From Pectobacterium brasiliense (GTDB lineage Bacteria; Pseudomonadota; Gammaproteobacteria; Enterobacterales; Enterobacteriaceae), in contig NZ_JACDSF010000050.1 in the NCBI RefSeq assembly GCF_013449685.1, positions 20,632-84,631 of the forward strand: a stretch of 64,000 nt of DNA, in the 5' to 3' direction. Numbering within the stretch: position 1 is the stretch's first letter; every line of letters begins with the position of its first letter. The translations under genes were made by a program, and so were the position numbers. Below the pieces are notes generated by a model. That model saw only the letters and a list, made by a program, of their open reading frames with translations. It was not told the origin of the DNA and did no database searches. Of this stretch, positions 1 through 8,919 are shown piece by piece.

Positions 1-44
1 AAACGATGGAACAGGACGGCGTGCGGGGCCTGGTCGCGATTTAA
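1..44 (+). CDS. urtE: Urea ABC transporter ATP-binding protein UrtE, last codons only
   Basis: Only the 3' end lies in the window. The open frame ends at the TAA at 42-44 and encodes TMEQDGVRGLVAI. From memory, UrtE proteins end in a similar stretch (acidic DMxxxGVRxLVA-type tail). The call is supported by a second, decayed piece of the same gene on the same strand about 0.9 kb downstream. UrtE is one of two cytoplasmic ATPases that power UrtABCDE urea import. Thirteen residues are too few for certainty; the rest of the gene must lie upstream of the window. Confidence 0.5.
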   Translation, partial: TMEQDGVRGLVAI

Positions 45-200
45 TACGTGTTGCTTATTATTTTGTATAGAATAAGGGATAGGCTGCGTCTATCTATTCC
101 AAATATTGCGGAATGGAGAGATGCAGCCTAATTTTATTTAGTAGAGTGATCGCTAACAGGCTAACTGTTTTCGTTATTCAAAACGTTAACGTATTGTCCA

Positions 201-222
201 TCATTTCGAATTATTTAGGATG
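201..222. repeat. Solo half-copy of a dispersed palindromic repeat
   Basis: The stretch TTCGAATTATTTAGGATGT matches the right end of the full repeat at 14364-14488 (CTCGAATTATTTAGGATAT) with few changes. No left half is visible nearby, so this is a decayed or one-sided copy. It lies in the AT-rich gap between urtE and the orphan gene at 293-688. Confidence 0.45.
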
Positions 223-292
223 TAAAATTATCAATTTTTCTTGATGTTTAAAATTAAATCTAAATCCGAAAAATAAGTTAATTGGAAGCGAG

Positions 293-688
293 TTATTCTG
301 CTTTTTGTATTAATAATGTTGCCTTCCCAGCATTATCATTACAATTATCGTCAACGATATAGGCTACAAACGGCGATGTTGTTGTATCCACAACCGTCGG
401 ATTGCTGGTCACAGAAACTCCCCAGCGTGCGTTTTTAAATCCACCTTGCAACATAACGCTATCGATAATGCAACTATTAGACGCGCCCATGCAATTCATC
501 GTATTAGAAACGAGAGAAACAACATATCTCCCTTGATCTAAAGTAAATTTTACAGGTGTGCCTGTTAGGGTGTCAGTAAACGGGGCGCTCAAACAATTTC
601 TTTGAGGATCAATCGTTATGTTCGTTGCGGCTTCTGCGGCGAAAGAAAAAAAGGCTAGCATAAATATGCTAAGGGATGTATTACGCAT
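293..688 (-). CDS. Hypothetical secreted protein with four cysteines
   Basis: The 131-residue protein begins with a clear Sec signal peptide (basic start, hydrophobic stretch LSIFMLAFFSFA, likely cleavage after AEA near residue 20). The mature part has four cysteines (in QRNC, NTMNC, NSC and DNC), which could form two disulfides in the periplasm or outside the cell. Alternating hydrophobic residues suggest a beta-sandwich. The end, with DDNCNDNAGKATLLI, loosely recalls the calcium-site strand of small LecA-like lectins, but that is a weak impression. I do not recognise the family. A good ribosome site (AGGAGA) lies just upstream of the ATG. The gene and its flanks are clearly AT-richer than the surrounding core genes, and it lies between two pieces of urtE sequence, which suggests acquisition by transfer. 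Confidence 0.6.
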   Translation of the reverse strand: MRNTSLSIFMLAFFSFAAEAATNITIDPQRNCLSAPFTDTLTGTPVKFTLDQGRYVVSLVSNTMNCMGASNSCIIDSVMLQGGFKNARWGVSVTSNPTVVDTTTSPFVAYIVDDNCNDNAGKATLLIQKAE

Positions 689-943
689 GATTAAATCTCC
701 TGGGAAAATAATTTATTGGCAAGTTAATACACTCTTACAATGCATGTAATAATCAATAAACCGGTCCATTAAAAACCGGCGTTATCTTAACCCATAACAC
801 TAAAGAAATTACCAATGTTTTAATCTATCAATTAATTAATATTATCAAATATAATTTCTCTACTATTGGTTGCTTATGATTTCTTAAAATTTGTTTTTTT
901 GGGAATATTTTATTCAATAAATTGATGTTGTATTAAATGTAAT

Positions 944-1084
944 GCCTACGCTCAAACGTGGTTAATGCTGGATAAACCGATAGAAGTAATACAGCCGTCA
1001 ATAATCAAAGAGATCGTCGCGGTCATCTGCCAACTGGCACCGCTTGACGACATGCCGATTCTGCTGGTTGAGCAAATTGTGTAA
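944..1084 (+). pseudogene. urtE: Fragment of urtE (Walker B region)
   Basis: An open frame ending at TAA 1082-1084 encodes MLDKPIEVIQPSIIKEI followed by VAVICQLAPLDDMPILLVEQIV. This follows the UrtE Walker B and H-loop region, LLDEPTEGIQPSIIKEIG followed by DMAILLVEQ, which I know from the family. The Walker B glutamate is replaced by lysine (DEP to DKP). There is no Walker A, no signature motif and no C-terminal domain, so the piece cannot work. It lies on the same strand as the real urtE end at 1-44, so it looks like the scar of a partial duplication or recombination. Confidence 0.7.
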
Positions 1085-1145
1085 AATACCGCCTTAAGCA
1101 GATAATGCATTGTTTATCTTAGTTAAAAGGAAAGGGAGCTTAAGG

Positions 1146-1595
1146 ATGAGTAAACCGCTGAAGATTTTTGCTGTTATCGGCATCATCGTTGTTGCGGCTG
1201 TGATCGGTACGATATGGCCGTATATCAACATGAATTTTGCCAGTAGCGCGCACTATAGCGAACAGGATGAAAGGGAATATGCGTTCTATACCCCCGACAT
1301 TCTGAAAAACATGCCGCGTATTACCGCTCGCTATGACTTCAATTTTTCGAACGTAACTGGCCCGGAAGCTAAAGTATGGACGGTGAATTTTTATGGTACA
1401 GAAGATACCAGCAAGGTTCATACGTATCTGACGTCAATGGGTTATGAGAAGCAGGATCGTTGCGATGTTGAGGCTGAATGTTGGCGAGCAGCGGGCACGC
1501 ATGATGTTGTGACGGTGGCGACGTTCGATAGAGATAAAAGCGTGGTGGTGCAGGTTTACAGCAGTCCGTATATTGAGTCATTGCCACTCAAATAA
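1146..1595 (+). CDS. Hypothetical membrane-anchored protein
   Basis: This 149-residue protein starts MSKPLKIFAVIGIIVVAAVI, a single N-terminal membrane segment or uncleaved signal anchor (about residues 7-25), followed by a soluble domain of about 120 residues probably in the periplasm. The start at 1146 is preferred over the upstream in-frame start at 1110 because GGAAAGGGAG lies just before it and the hydrophobic segment then sits at the N-terminus. Two cysteines (DRCDVEAEC) are close together. The family is not recognised. The gene stands alone between the urtE relic and arsR, on the same strand. Confidence 0.65.
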   Translation: MSKPLKIFAVIGIIVVAAVIGTIWPYINMNFASSAHYSEQDEREYAFYTPDILKNMPRITARYDFNFSNVTGPEAKVWTVNFYGTEDTSKVHTYLTSMGYEKQDRCDVEAECWRAAGTHDVVTVATFDRDKSVVVQVYSSPYIESLPLK

Positions 1596-1691
1596 TCATG
1601 TCAGGCGCAATGGCTCCATTGTACTTAAGTTTCAGCGTCATTCCTTTTGTTCCTTAACCACATTTTTGCATTAGAGGATTTTAATTTCAAT

Positions 1692-1711
1692 ACATATGAA
1701 TTAACATATGT
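1692..1711. promoter_or_regulatory. Candidate ArsR operator
   Basis: An inverted repeat, ACATATG, six-base spacer, CATATGT, lies 28 bases before the arsR start codon. ArsR repressors bind AT-rich dyads overlapping their own promoter and release on binding arsenite or antimonite. Position and symmetry fit autoregulation of arsRBC; no direct match to a characterised site is claimed. Confidence 0.45.
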
Positions 1712-1738
1712 GTATATGGAGTGTATTGAGAGCCAAAA

Positions 1739-2059
1739 ATGATACAGCCCGTCCAACTTTTCAAAATCCTTTCCGATGAGACTCGGCTATCCATCATCCT
1801 GCTGCTCAGAGAAGCGGGAGAATTGTGCGTCTGTGATATCTGCGCTGCCACCACGGAGTCTCAGCCTAAAATTTCCCGCCATATGGCAATATTACGTGAG
1901 TCAGGTTTAGTTCTTGATCGCCGTGAAGGGAAATGGATTCATTATCGATTGTCTCCACACATGCCTGCCTGGGCCGCAGAAACGATTAGCACCGCATGGC
2001 AATGCCTGCGTGATGACGTGCGTCGGTGTCTCGCTAAATCCGCTTCTTCTTCATGCTGA
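1739..2059 (+). CDS. arsR: Arsenical resistance operon repressor ArsR
   Basis: This 106-residue winged-helix repressor of the ArsR/SmtB family has ELCVCDIC, with cysteines 30, 32 and 35. These match Cys32, Cys34 and Cys37 of E. coli plasmid ArsR, which coordinate As(III) or Sb(III). The recognition helix follows ([17 protein letters not shown]). ArsR represses arsRBC and leaves DNA when metalloid binds. The gene is first in the operon, 46 bases before arsB, with a candidate operator just upstream. Length is close to the usual 105-117. Confidence 0.95.
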   Translation: MIQPVQLFKILSDETRLSIILLLREAGELCVCDICAATTESQPKISRHMAILRESGLVLDRREGKWIHYRLSPHMPAWAAETISTAWQCLRDDVRRCLAKSASSSC

Positions 2060-2105
2060 AATAGGAAGGGATATATTCTTTTTTCCATATATGATGAGGT
2101 TTGAC

Positions 2106-3395
2106 ATGTTATTGGCAGGAATCATATTTTTACTGACCTTGATCCTAGTGATTTGGCAACCCAGAGGTCTCAGTATCGGATGGAGTGCCAGCATCGGGGC
2201 CGTATTCGCGCTGTTCAGCGGGGTCATTCACCTCAATGATATTCCGGTTGTCTGGAATATTGTCTGGAACGCGACGGCGACGTTTATTGCGGTGATTGTC
2301 ATCAGCCTATTGCTTGATGAATCGGGTTTTTTCGAATGGGCGGCATTGCACGTATCCCGATGGGGAAACGGGCGCGGGCGTCTGTTGTTTACCTGGATTG
2401 TTTTACTGGGCGCAGCCGTTTCTGCGTTGTTTGCCAACGACGGCGCTGCGCTGATCCTCACGCCGATTGTGATTGCGATGCTGTTGGCTTTGGGGTTCAG
2501 CACTGGTACGACGCTCGCATTCGTTATGGCTGCAGGATTTATTGCTGATACGGCTAGCCTGCCGCTGATTGTTTCTAATCTGGTTAACATTGTGTCTGCC
2601 GATTTTTTCAACCTTGGGTTTGCTGAATATGCATCGGTTATGGTTCCCGTCGATATTGCAGCGATTATCGCGACGTTGATTATGTTACACCTGTTTTTTC
2701 GGAAGGATATCCCTGCAACCTACGACGTATCTCGGCTGAAAGCACCGGCAAGTGCCATTAAAGATCTGGCAACGTTCAGAGCGGGTTGGATTGTTTTGGT
2801 GCTTTTACTTACCGGATTTTTCGTCCTCGAACCTTTGGGGATTCCCGTCAGTGCTATTGCGGCCGTGGGCGCAACTATTCTGCTCGCAGTGGCAAAAAAA
2901 GGTCATGCCATCAATACGGGTAAGGTACTGCGTGGTGCGCCATGGCAGATCGTAATTTTCTCACTCGGTATGTATTTAGTGGTCTATGGCCTGCGCAACG
3001 CGGGGTTAACGGAATATCTTTCCAGTATTCTGAATCTGTTTGCGGAGAAAGGACTGTGGACTGCCACACTTGGCACTGGCTTTATGGCTGCGCTGCTTTC
3101 CTCAATCATGAACAATATGCCCACCGTATTGATTGGTGCCTTATCTATCGACGGCAGCACCGCAACAGGCGTTATTAAAGAGGCAATGATTTATGCCAAC
3201 GTGATTGGCTGCGATCTGGGGCCGAAAATTACACCTATTGGTAGCCTGGCGACACTGCTTTGGTTACATGTGTTATCACAGAAAAACATGACGATCAGTT
3301 GGGGATACTATTTCCGTATCGGAATTGTCATGACACTGCCTGTGCTGTTTGTCACGCTGGTTGCGTTGGCGCTGCGGCTATCCATCACGTTGTAA
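2106..3395 (+). CDS. arsB: Arsenite/antimonite efflux permease ArsB
   Basis: This 429-residue inner-membrane protein has about 12 membrane segments and is the same length as E. coli ArsB. It exports As(OH)3 and Sb(OH)3, driven by the proton gradient, or by ATP when ArsA is present; no arsA is seen here. The start at 2106 ([19 protein letters not shown]) matches the well-conserved ArsB N-terminus and has GAGG upstream. The frame runs open further back into arsR, but those in-frame starts at 1914-2094 are not used by the family. It lies between arsR and arsC in one operon. Confidence 0.95.
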   Translation: MLLAGIIFLLTLILVIWQPRGLSIGWSASIGAVFALFSGVIHLNDIPVVWNIVWNATATFIAVIVISLLLDESGFFEWAALHVSRWGNGRGRLLFTWIVLLGAAVSALFANDGAALILTPIVIAMLLALGFSTGTTLAFVMAAGFIADTASLPLIVSNLVNIVSADFFNLGFAEYASVMVPVDIAAIIATLIMLHLFFRKDIPATYDVSRLKAPASAIKDLATFRAGWIVLVLLLTGFFVLEPLGIPVSAIAAVGATILLAVAKKGHAINTGKVLRGAPWQIVIFSLGMYLVVYGLRNAGLTEYLSSILNLFAEKGLWTATLGTGFMAALLSSIMNNMPTVLIGALSIDGSTATGVIKEAMIYANVIGCDLGPKITPIGSLATLLWLHVLSQKNMTISWGYYFRIGIVMTLPVLFVTLVALALRLSITL

Positions 3396-3407
3396 TGAGA
3401 TATTGAT

Positions 3408-3833
3408 ATGAGCAAAATAACGATTTATCACAACCCTGACTGTGGCACCTCGCGTAATACGCTGGAGATGATCCGTAATAGCGGCGCAGAACCCACGGTG
3501 ATTTACTATCTTGATACGCCGCCTTCACGTGATGAACTGGTGGCGCTCATTGGTGACATGGGAATCACGGTTCGAGCCTTGCTGCGCAAAAACGTAGAAC
3601 CTTATACACAACAGGGGCTTGCTGAAGAAAGATTTACTGACGAACAGCTCATTGATTTCATGTTGCAATATCCGATCCTGATAAACCGTCCGATTGTCGT
3701 TACTCCGTTGGGAACTCGACTATGTCGCCCATCAGAGCTGGTGCTGGATATTCTCCCCGATCCGCAGCAAGGCGAATTCACCAAAGAAGATGGTGAAAAA
3801 ATCACTGATAAATTGGGTCAACGCGTAAAATAG
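3408..3833 (+). CDS. arsC: Glutaredoxin-dependent arsenate reductase ArsC
   Basis: This 141-residue enzyme reduces arsenate to arsenite, which ArsB then exports. The active-site loop YHNPDCGTSRN carries catalytic Cys12, as in the E. coli plasmid R773 enzyme of the same length. Further basic residues that bind arsenate in the family are present (LLRKN, NRPIV, RLCRPSE). It lies 12 bases after arsB and is the last gene of arsRBC. Its stop codon touches the hairpin that probably ends the operon. Confidence 0.96.
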   Translation: MSKITIYHNPDCGTSRNTLEMIRNSGAEPTVIYYLDTPPSRDELVALIGDMGITVRALLRKNVEPYTQQGLAEERFTDEQLIDFMLQYPILINRPIVVTPLGTRLCRPSELVLDILPDPQQGEFTKEDGEKITDKLGQRVK

Positions 3834-3856
3834 AGCCAGAAGGGGTCATCTGGCTC
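3833..3856. terminator. Hairpin between convergent arsC and the ABC ATPase gene
   Basis: A perfect 8-bp stem (GAGCCAGA / TCTGGCTC, loop 8) overlaps the arsC stop codon. On the minus strand it is followed by CTATTTTA, so it is the better terminator for the minus-strand operon. It may also slow plus-strand readthrough. Confidence 0.6.
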
Positions 3857-3867
3857 AATGCGCTTTC

Positions 3868-4692
3868 TCACAGCACCTTATTCAAGAAGTTGATCGTCCG
3901 CGGGTGGCGAGGGTGGTTCAGCACCTGCCAGGAATCGCCGCTTTCGACAATTTTCCCGTCTACCATAAATACGACTTGGTCGGCCACTTCGCGCGCAAAG
4001 CCGATTTCATGTGTGACGACGACCAGCGTTACGCCGGATCGGGCGAGCGATTTGATGACATCCAACACTTCCCCAACCAGTTCAGGATCGAGCGCAGATG
4101 TCGGTTCATCAAACAACATCACTTTCGGCTTAAGTGCCAGCGCGCGGGCAATGGCGACGCGCTGCTGCTGGCCGCCAGACAGGTGACGGGGATAAGACTG
4201 TGCTTTGTGGCGCAGACCGACGCTTTCCAGCAGGGTAAAGGCGATGTCTTCGGCTTCCTGACGCGAATACAGCTTATGCGCCAACGGGGCTTCAATGATG
4301 TTTTCCAACACGGAAAGGTGCGGGAACAGATTGAAATTCTGGAACACATACCCGACGTTGATACGCTGGCGTAGTACGTCCTTTTCTTTCAATTCATAGA
4401 GCGTATTTCCTTTGCGCCGATAGCCGATGTAGTCGCCGTCGATGCGGATAAAACCTTCATCCACGCGCTCAAGGTGATTAATGGTACGCAGCAGCGTGGA
4501 TTTGCCCGAACCGGACGGCCCCAGGATCACGGTGACAGAACCGGGTGCCAGCGTCAGATTGATATCCTCCAGCGCGTTGTGCTGACCAAAATGTTTCGCC
4601 ACGTTGCGGATCTCAATCAGCCCGCGAGCGCTTTCTGCCTGTGGTTGTGCGGTGGTGCGCGCGTGAGCAAAGTAGTCGATAGCTTCAGACAT
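3868..4692 (-). CDS. Amino-acid-type ABC transporter, ATP-binding protein
   Basis: This 274-residue ATPase is of the polar amino acid uptake (PAAT, GlnQ/TcyN-like) family. It has Walker [10 protein letters not shown] (residues 58-66), signature LSGGQQQR, Walker B VMLFDEP and the switch histidine in VVTHEIG. It powers import through the permease encoded 24 bases upstream. The N-terminal 25 residues before [12 protein letters not shown] are longer than usual. It is the last gene of the minus-strand sulfur operon. By context the substrate is probably cystine, or an S-modified or N-acylated cysteine, rather than glutamine. Confidence 0.9.
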   Translation of the reverse strand: MSEAIDYFAHARTTAQPQAESARGLIEIRNVAKHFGQHNALEDINLTLAPGSVTVILGPSGSGKSTLLRTINHLERVDEGFIRIDGDYIGYRRKGNTLYELKEKDVLRQRINVGYVFQNFNLFPHLSVLENIIEAPLAHKLYSRQEAEDIAFTLLESVGLRHKAQSYPRHLSGGQQQRVAIARALALKPKVMLFDEPTSALDPELVGEVLDVIKSLARSGVTLVVVTHEIGFAREVADQVVFMVDGKIVESGDSWQVLNHPRHPRTINFLNKVL

Positions 4693-4716
4693 GGTGACTC
4701 TCCAGAATCGGGTAGA

Positions 4717-5661
4717 TTAACGTGCGTGCTTGCGCGTGAGGAAACGGATGAGTCTCTGGCGCGGTGTTGGCGGCATTTCACGCACGGCACCGCGGGACAC
4801 ATAGCGTTCCACGTAGTATTGGATGACGGATAGCACCGTGGTGATCAGCAGATACCAGATCGTAGCAACCATCAGTAGCGGAATAACCTGCTGCGTACGG
4901 TTGTAAATGACCTGCACGGTGTAAAACAGCTCTGGCAACGCCAGTACGTAAACGATCGACGTGCCTTTTGCCAGACTGATGATCTCATTGAAGCCAGTCG
5001 GCAGAATCGAACGCAGCGCCTGTGGCAGAATGATGCACACCGTACGGCGACTGCCGGGCAGACCGAGTGCAGCGGAGGCTTCAAACTGCCCAGCATCGAC
5101 GCCAAGAATACCGCCGCGAATGATCTCTGCCGTATAGGCGGATTGCACCAGCGTCAGGCCAAGTACCGCGACGGAAAACTGATCCAGTAAATCGATGGTT
5201 GGATAGCGCAGGAAGACCACGGAGGTAAACGGAATTCCCAGCGCCAGCTCGTCATAGAGATACGAGAAATTGTAGAGAATGATCAGCACCAGAATCAGCG
5301 GCAGTGACCGGAATAGCCAGATATACAGCCACGATAGCGTGGACAGCAGATAAGACGGCGAAAGCCGAGCCAGCGCCAATGCGGTGCCGAAAATAATGCT
5401 GAATAACGTGCCCAACGCGGTCAACAGCAGCGTTTGCCCCAGACCGGCGAGAATGACTGGATTGAAAAACCACTCGGCAAAGACTGCCCATTCCCAGCGC
5501 GGGTTCAGCGCAATGGACTGAATAACTCCGGCAAAAATAAACAGGGAGAATAGTGCCCCGGCAACACGAAAGGGATAACGCGCGGGCACAACGTGCAACG
5601 GCGGTTCCTGTGTCTGGCCCAGCGGTGCTTGCTGAGAAGACGTGTGTAGAGATTGCGTCAT
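4717..5661 (-). CDS. Amino-acid-type ABC transporter, permease
   Basis: This 314-residue inner-membrane permease of the HisM/GlnP type has an N-terminal extension of about 30 polar residues, then hydrophobic segments. The EAA loop that contacts the ATPase reads EASAALGLPGSRRTVCIILPQAL. A single permease gene here implies a homodimer. The ribosome site AAAGGG lies before the ATG. It is expressed with the ATPase, the GNAT gene and the binding protein, all on the minus strand. PAAT family membership is clear; the substrate is inferred from neighbours. Confidence 0.9.
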   Translation of the reverse strand: MTQSLHTSSQQAPLGQTQEPPLHVVPARYPFRVAGALFSLFIFAGVIQSIALNPRWEWAVFAEWFFNPVILAGLGQTLLLTALGTLFSIIFGTALALARLSPSYLLSTLSWLYIWLFRSLPLILVLIILYNFSYLYDELALGIPFTSVVFLRYPTIDLLDQFSVAVLGLTLVQSAYTAEIIRGGILGVDAGQFEASAALGLPGSRRTVCIILPQALRSILPTGFNEIISLAKGTSIVYVLALPELFYTVQVIYNRTQQVIPLLMVATIWYLLITTVLSVIQYYVERYVSRGAVREMPPTPRQRLIRFLTRKHAR

Positions 5662-5743
5662 AATCGATACCCTTTGAAGGTGATTCTGAAAAACGTCCTT
5701 TTGCTTTTAATCACCGCACAGGGTGAGTCTCGGTGTGCTGGGG

Positions 5744-6298
5744 TCAACACACTTTCAAATGGCGAGCCATAAGATCGACTTCCGTTTGGCGAGCAGCCTG
5801 AGGCGCTGCTACGTCAAACAGCGCTTTCTTAAACGGCAGCCGTCCATCGTAAGGCGGAATGCTGTAGGTTGCGGGATCGACGCGGATATCGAACTGAGGC
5901 GTATAACCGTGGCTCAGATAAAGGTTCACCGCTTCTGGCTGGCGGAAACCCGTGGTCAGAAAAAAGTGCTGATAGCCTAACCGACGGGCGTGCTGCTCCA
6001 GCTCCTGCATCACTTTTCCTGCCAGCCCCTGACGACGCAGTGAGCTATCCGTCCATACCCGCTTAATCTCGGCAGTGGTACTGTCGTAGCGTTTAAACGC
6101 GCCGGTAGCAATCGGTACGCCCCGACGCAGCAGTGCAATAAAAATGCCGTGCGGCTGCTGGTAGATTCCCGGTGGATCGCTTTCCCGCTCACCAAAAAAA
6201 TCGCCATAGCGCTGTTCATATTCCGCGAACAGGCCGTCGATAATGGGGGCCACGATAGGGTCCTCGGGCTGGGTCACAATGAAGATGTCGTCGGACAT
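5744..6298 (-). CDS. GNAT family N-acetyltransferase
   Basis: This 184-residue GNAT acyltransferase has a beta-strand/CoA-binding region reading VWTDSSLRRQGLAGKVMQEL (the R/QxxGxG/A-type motif A, near residues 95-115), followed by a strand and helix typical of motif B. It would move acetyl from acetyl-CoA to an amine. It lies inside the ABC transporter operon, between the permease and binding-protein genes. In the B. subtilis ytmI operon an acetyltransferase (YtmI/SnaA) N-acetylates S-modified cysteine before monooxygenation; the same role is inferred here from gene content only. Confidence 0.85.
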   Translation of the reverse strand: MSDDIFIVTQPEDPIVAPIIDGLFAEYEQRYGDFFGERESDPPGIYQQPHGIFIALLRRGVPIATGAFKRYDSTTAEIKRVWTDSSLRRQGLAGKVMQELEQHARRLGYQHFFLTTGFRQPEAVNLYLSHGYTPQFDIRVDPATYSIPPYDGRLPFKKALFDVAAPQAARQTEVDLMARHLKVC

Positions 6299-6382
6299 GG
6301 GATGCTCCTAATTCGTTAACGTATTTCAGCTATCGGTAACCATTGCGTGTCGAGCGTGGCGTCCCGATAGCCATCGGCGATA

Positions 6383-7351
6383 TTAATCGCCCAGTCCCGG
6401 CGGATTGATTTCTGAACGGTCAATACGTTCGATGCTTTCTCCCCAGCGGTTCAGCACCTTGTCGTATTCACCGCGTTTAATTACGCCGTTCAGCGCGGTA
6501 TTAATCGGCTGCACCAGCCCGCTGCCTTTGCGCGTGGTGACCGCGATATGTGCGACGTTGGGATAGCCGCCGTTGACCGTCCCGACATGCTTAACCTTGC
6601 CAGTCAGCTCCGCTTTGTAGGCACCGATCACGTTGGGGCCGAAATAGGCATCGGAACGACCGGATTGCAGACTCAGGTTGGCGGCCGCATCGTCTGTGAC
6701 ATAAACCGGCTGAAAAGCGGGCAGGCCGTTAGCGCGATTCTGCTTATCCCACGCCAGCAGCACCGCTTCCTGATTGGTGCCGGAGCCGACAATAATCTTC
6801 AGTCCAGCGATGTCCTTCGCTTCCTTAATGGACTGAATCTTACTGGTGGATTTCACATAGAAGCCGAGCGAGTCGATGCGGTAGGTGGCGAAATCGAACT
6901 TTTCCTTACGCGCTTTGGTGACGGTAATGTTGATGATGGCGGCGTCATACTTGCCGGAAGCGACGCCGAGCGGCCAGTCTTCCCACGAGGTGGGGACGAT
7001 ATTCAGTTCCAGTCCGAGGCTGTCGGCCACCAGTCGGGCGATATCTGGCTCGCTGCCTACTACGGTTTTGTTGTCGTCGGCCAGAAACGCCAGCGGCGGT
7101 GACGATCCCAGCGCGGCAATCGCCACGGTGAATTTACCCGGTGTGACGAAGGTAAAGTCAGCCGGAATCTGTGCAATAGCGTCTGCATTCTTCGGGGCAT
7201 GGATCGGCTGCTGATTGGCTTTCAGGTCAATATCCGCCTGTGCTGTCGTGACGGAAAATGTGCCGAGCAGCAGCGATCCCGTCAGTAGCCTTGTCAACAG
7301 CCATGGGCGTACGCGATGCGTCTTGGATGAATAGGCGATCTCTTTTTGCAT
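6383..7351 (-). CDS. ABC transporter substrate-binding protein (amino-acid type)
   Basis: This 322-residue periplasmic binding protein (SBP_bac_3 fold) has a long N-terminal signal peptide with an extended basic n-region, hydrophobic core LLTGSLLLGTFSVTTA and likely cleavage after AQA. Family landmarks include GSEPDIARLVADSLGL, the hinge region YDAAIINITVTKARKEKFDF and GSGTNQEA. It captures substrate for the permease and ATPase downstream. The end, ERIDRSEINPPGLGD, closely resembles the end of the broken paralogue at 7419-7568. A good Shine-Dalgarno (AAGGGAAAG) precedes the ATG. Confidence 0.9.
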   Translation of the reverse strand: MQKEIAYSSKTHRVRPWLLTRLLTGSLLLGTFSVTTAQADIDLKANQQPIHAPKNADAIAQIPADFTFVTPGKFTVAIAALGSSPPLAFLADDNKTVVGSEPDIARLVADSLGLELNIVPTSWEDWPLGVASGKYDAAIINITVTKARKEKFDFATYRIDSLGFYVKSTSKIQSIKEAKDIAGLKIIVGSGTNQEAVLLAWDKQNRANGLPAFQPVYVTDDAAANLSLQSGRSDAYFGPNVIGAYKAELTGKVKHVGTVNGGYPNVAHIAVTTRKGSGLVQPINTALNGVIKRGEYDKVLNRWGESIERIDRSEINPPGLGD

Positions 7352-7418
7352 TTGTCTTTCCCTTGCAGGTGAGTTGTTATAATTGTGACGCTGTCACTTT
7401 GTGGTGTGCCATTTTTAC

Positions 7419-7568
7419 TTAATCGCCGATACCTGGCGGGTTCACGACGGACAGTGTGATTTTTTCATCGTCTTCGCCCCAGCGGTCCAGCACTTGCGCC
7501 TGCGCTACCAGCGTGGCGCTCAATAATGTCGCCAGACCGGTCACGGTGATAAAAGAGGAACGCTTCAC
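7419..7568 (-). pseudogene. Substrate-binding protein with its middle deleted
   Basis: A GTG-started frame of 49 residues has a good ribosome site (GGAGATTCACC). It encodes a signal peptide (MKRSSFITVTGLATLLSATL, then VAQAQ) joined directly to VLDRWGEDDEKITLSVVNPP and GIGD. The second part matches the extreme C-terminus of the intact binding protein next door (VLNRWGESIERID, then INPPGLGD). About 250 residues of the ligand-binding fold are missing, with the frame kept. So this is an in-frame internal deletion of a tandem binding-protein gene, not a random open frame. The product cannot bind ligand, though a short secreted peptide could still be made. Confidence 0.85.
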
Positions 7569-7590
7569 GGTGAATCTCCTGTTGCGCGAA

Positions 7591-8919
7591 TTAACGCGTG
7601 AATTGATTCACCGGATAATCCAGCGCCAGATTTTCCCGCAGCGTATAGCCGGGATATTCCTGATGGAGCAGGCCGCGCTGTTGCAGCAGGGGAACGACGC
7701 GATCGACAAAGTGGTTGAGTGTATCCGGCGTGCCGCCCTGAATGATGAAGCCGTCAGCGGCACCGTTTTCAAACCAGAGTTGTAAGCCATCCGCCACCTG
7801 TTCGGGCGTACCGCTGAAGACGGGGCGTGGCGATGCGGCTTCCAGCGCGACCTGCCGCAGCGTTAAGCCTTTTTCCTGCGCGTTGCGTTTGATTTCATCG
7901 GTGGTGCTGCGGAAGCTGTTTTTCCCCAGATCGCCGATATCGGGGAACGGTTCATCCAGCGGATGCTGTGAGAAGTCGTAGTGCTCAAAGTAGCGTCCCA
8001 GATAATTGAGGGCATCCTCAATGGTGACCAGCTGTGCGGTTTCCTGATACTGACGCTCGACGTCCTCCGCGTCGTTGCCGACAATCACGCTGACGCCCTG
8101 AAAAACATGTAGTTGATCGGCCCGGCGACCGTTTTCTTCCAGTTTCTGTTTTACCTCGCGGTAATAACGTTGCGATTCTTCCAGCGTGTGTTGATGGGTG
8201 AAGATGGCATCGGCGTGTTTGGCGGCCAATTTTTGGCCGTCTTCAGACGCACCGGCCTGAAACACAATAGGGCGACCCTGCGCGGATCGGCCAATATTCA
8301 GCGGCCCCTGTACCGAGAAGAACTCCCCTTTATGGTTCAGCGTGTGCAGCTTTTCGGGATCGAAGAACTGTCCGCTGGCTTTGTCACGAATAAAGGCATC
8401 GTCTTCCCAGGAATCCCACAGGCCTTTCGCCACCTGAAGGAATTCATCGGCAATGCGGTAGCGCAGCGCGTGTTCCGGATGCTGCGCACGGGAAAAGTTT
8501 TTCGCCGATCCTTCCAGTGGCGATGTCACCACGTTCCAGCCTGCGCGACCGTTGCTCAGGTGGTCAAGGCTGGCGAATTGCCGAGCAGTGGTGAAAGGCT
8601 CGGAATACGATGTCGAGAGCGTACCGACCAGACCAATATGGGTGGTGACGGTAGCCAGCGCAGACAGTAGCGTCAGCGGTTCAAAGCGATTGAGAAAATG
8701 AGGGATCGATTTTTCATTGATATACAGGCCGTCGGCCACGAAGACAAAATCAAATTTCCCTTGTTCGGCTTTTTTTACCGCATCCAGAACAAAACCAAAA
8801 TTAATGCTGGCGTCGGGTACGACGTTTTTATGTCGCCACGCGGACATATTTCCTGCCGCACCTTGTAATAGTAAACCCAGTCTTAATTGTCGGTTTGAAG
8901 ATGTTTGTTGTTTACTCAT
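7591..8919 (-). CDS. LLM-class flavin-dependent monooxygenase (NtaA/SnaA/DmoA type)
   Basis: This 442-residue enzyme is of the bacterial luciferase-like superfamily, NtaA/SnaA/SoxA group, which uses FMNH2 and O2 to split C-S, C-N or similar bonds. Landmarks are the early [24 protein letters not shown], the conserved [12 protein letters not shown] and [20 protein letters not shown]. Length is typical of the group (about 440-460). Reduced FMN probably comes from the flavin reductase encoded divergently at 9239. It is the first gene of the minus-strand operon that continues into the binding protein, GNAT, permease and ATPase genes. B. subtilis YtnJ is the closest functional parallel I know; the substrate is not shown by sequence. 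Confidence 0.9.
   Translation of the reverse strand: MSKQQTSSNRQLRLGLLLQGAAGNMSAWRHKNVVPDASINFGFVLDAVKKAEQGKFDFVFVADGLYINEKSIPHFLNRFEPLTLLSALATVTTHIGLVGTLSTSYSEPFTTARQFASLDHLSNGRAGWNVVTSPLEGSAKNFSRAQHPEHALRYRIADEFLQVAKGLWDSWEDDAFIRDKASGQFFDPEKLHTLNHKGEFFSVQGPLNIGRSAQGRPIVFQAGASEDGQKLAAKHADAIFTHQHTLEESQRYYREVKQKLEENGRRADQLHVFQGVSVIVGNDAEDVERQYQETAQLVTIEDALNYLGRYFEHYDFSQHPLDEPFPDIGDLGKNSFRSTTDEIKRNAQEKGLTLRQVALEAASPRPVFSGTPEQVADGLQLWFENGAADGFIIQGGTPDTLNHFVDRVVPLLQQRGLLHQEYPGYTLRENLALDYPVNQFTR

Noticed and set aside
1914..3395. ArsB starting at 1914 inside arsR
   Set aside because: ArsB homology begins at 2106 with its own ribosome site. The upstream part is arsR in another frame.
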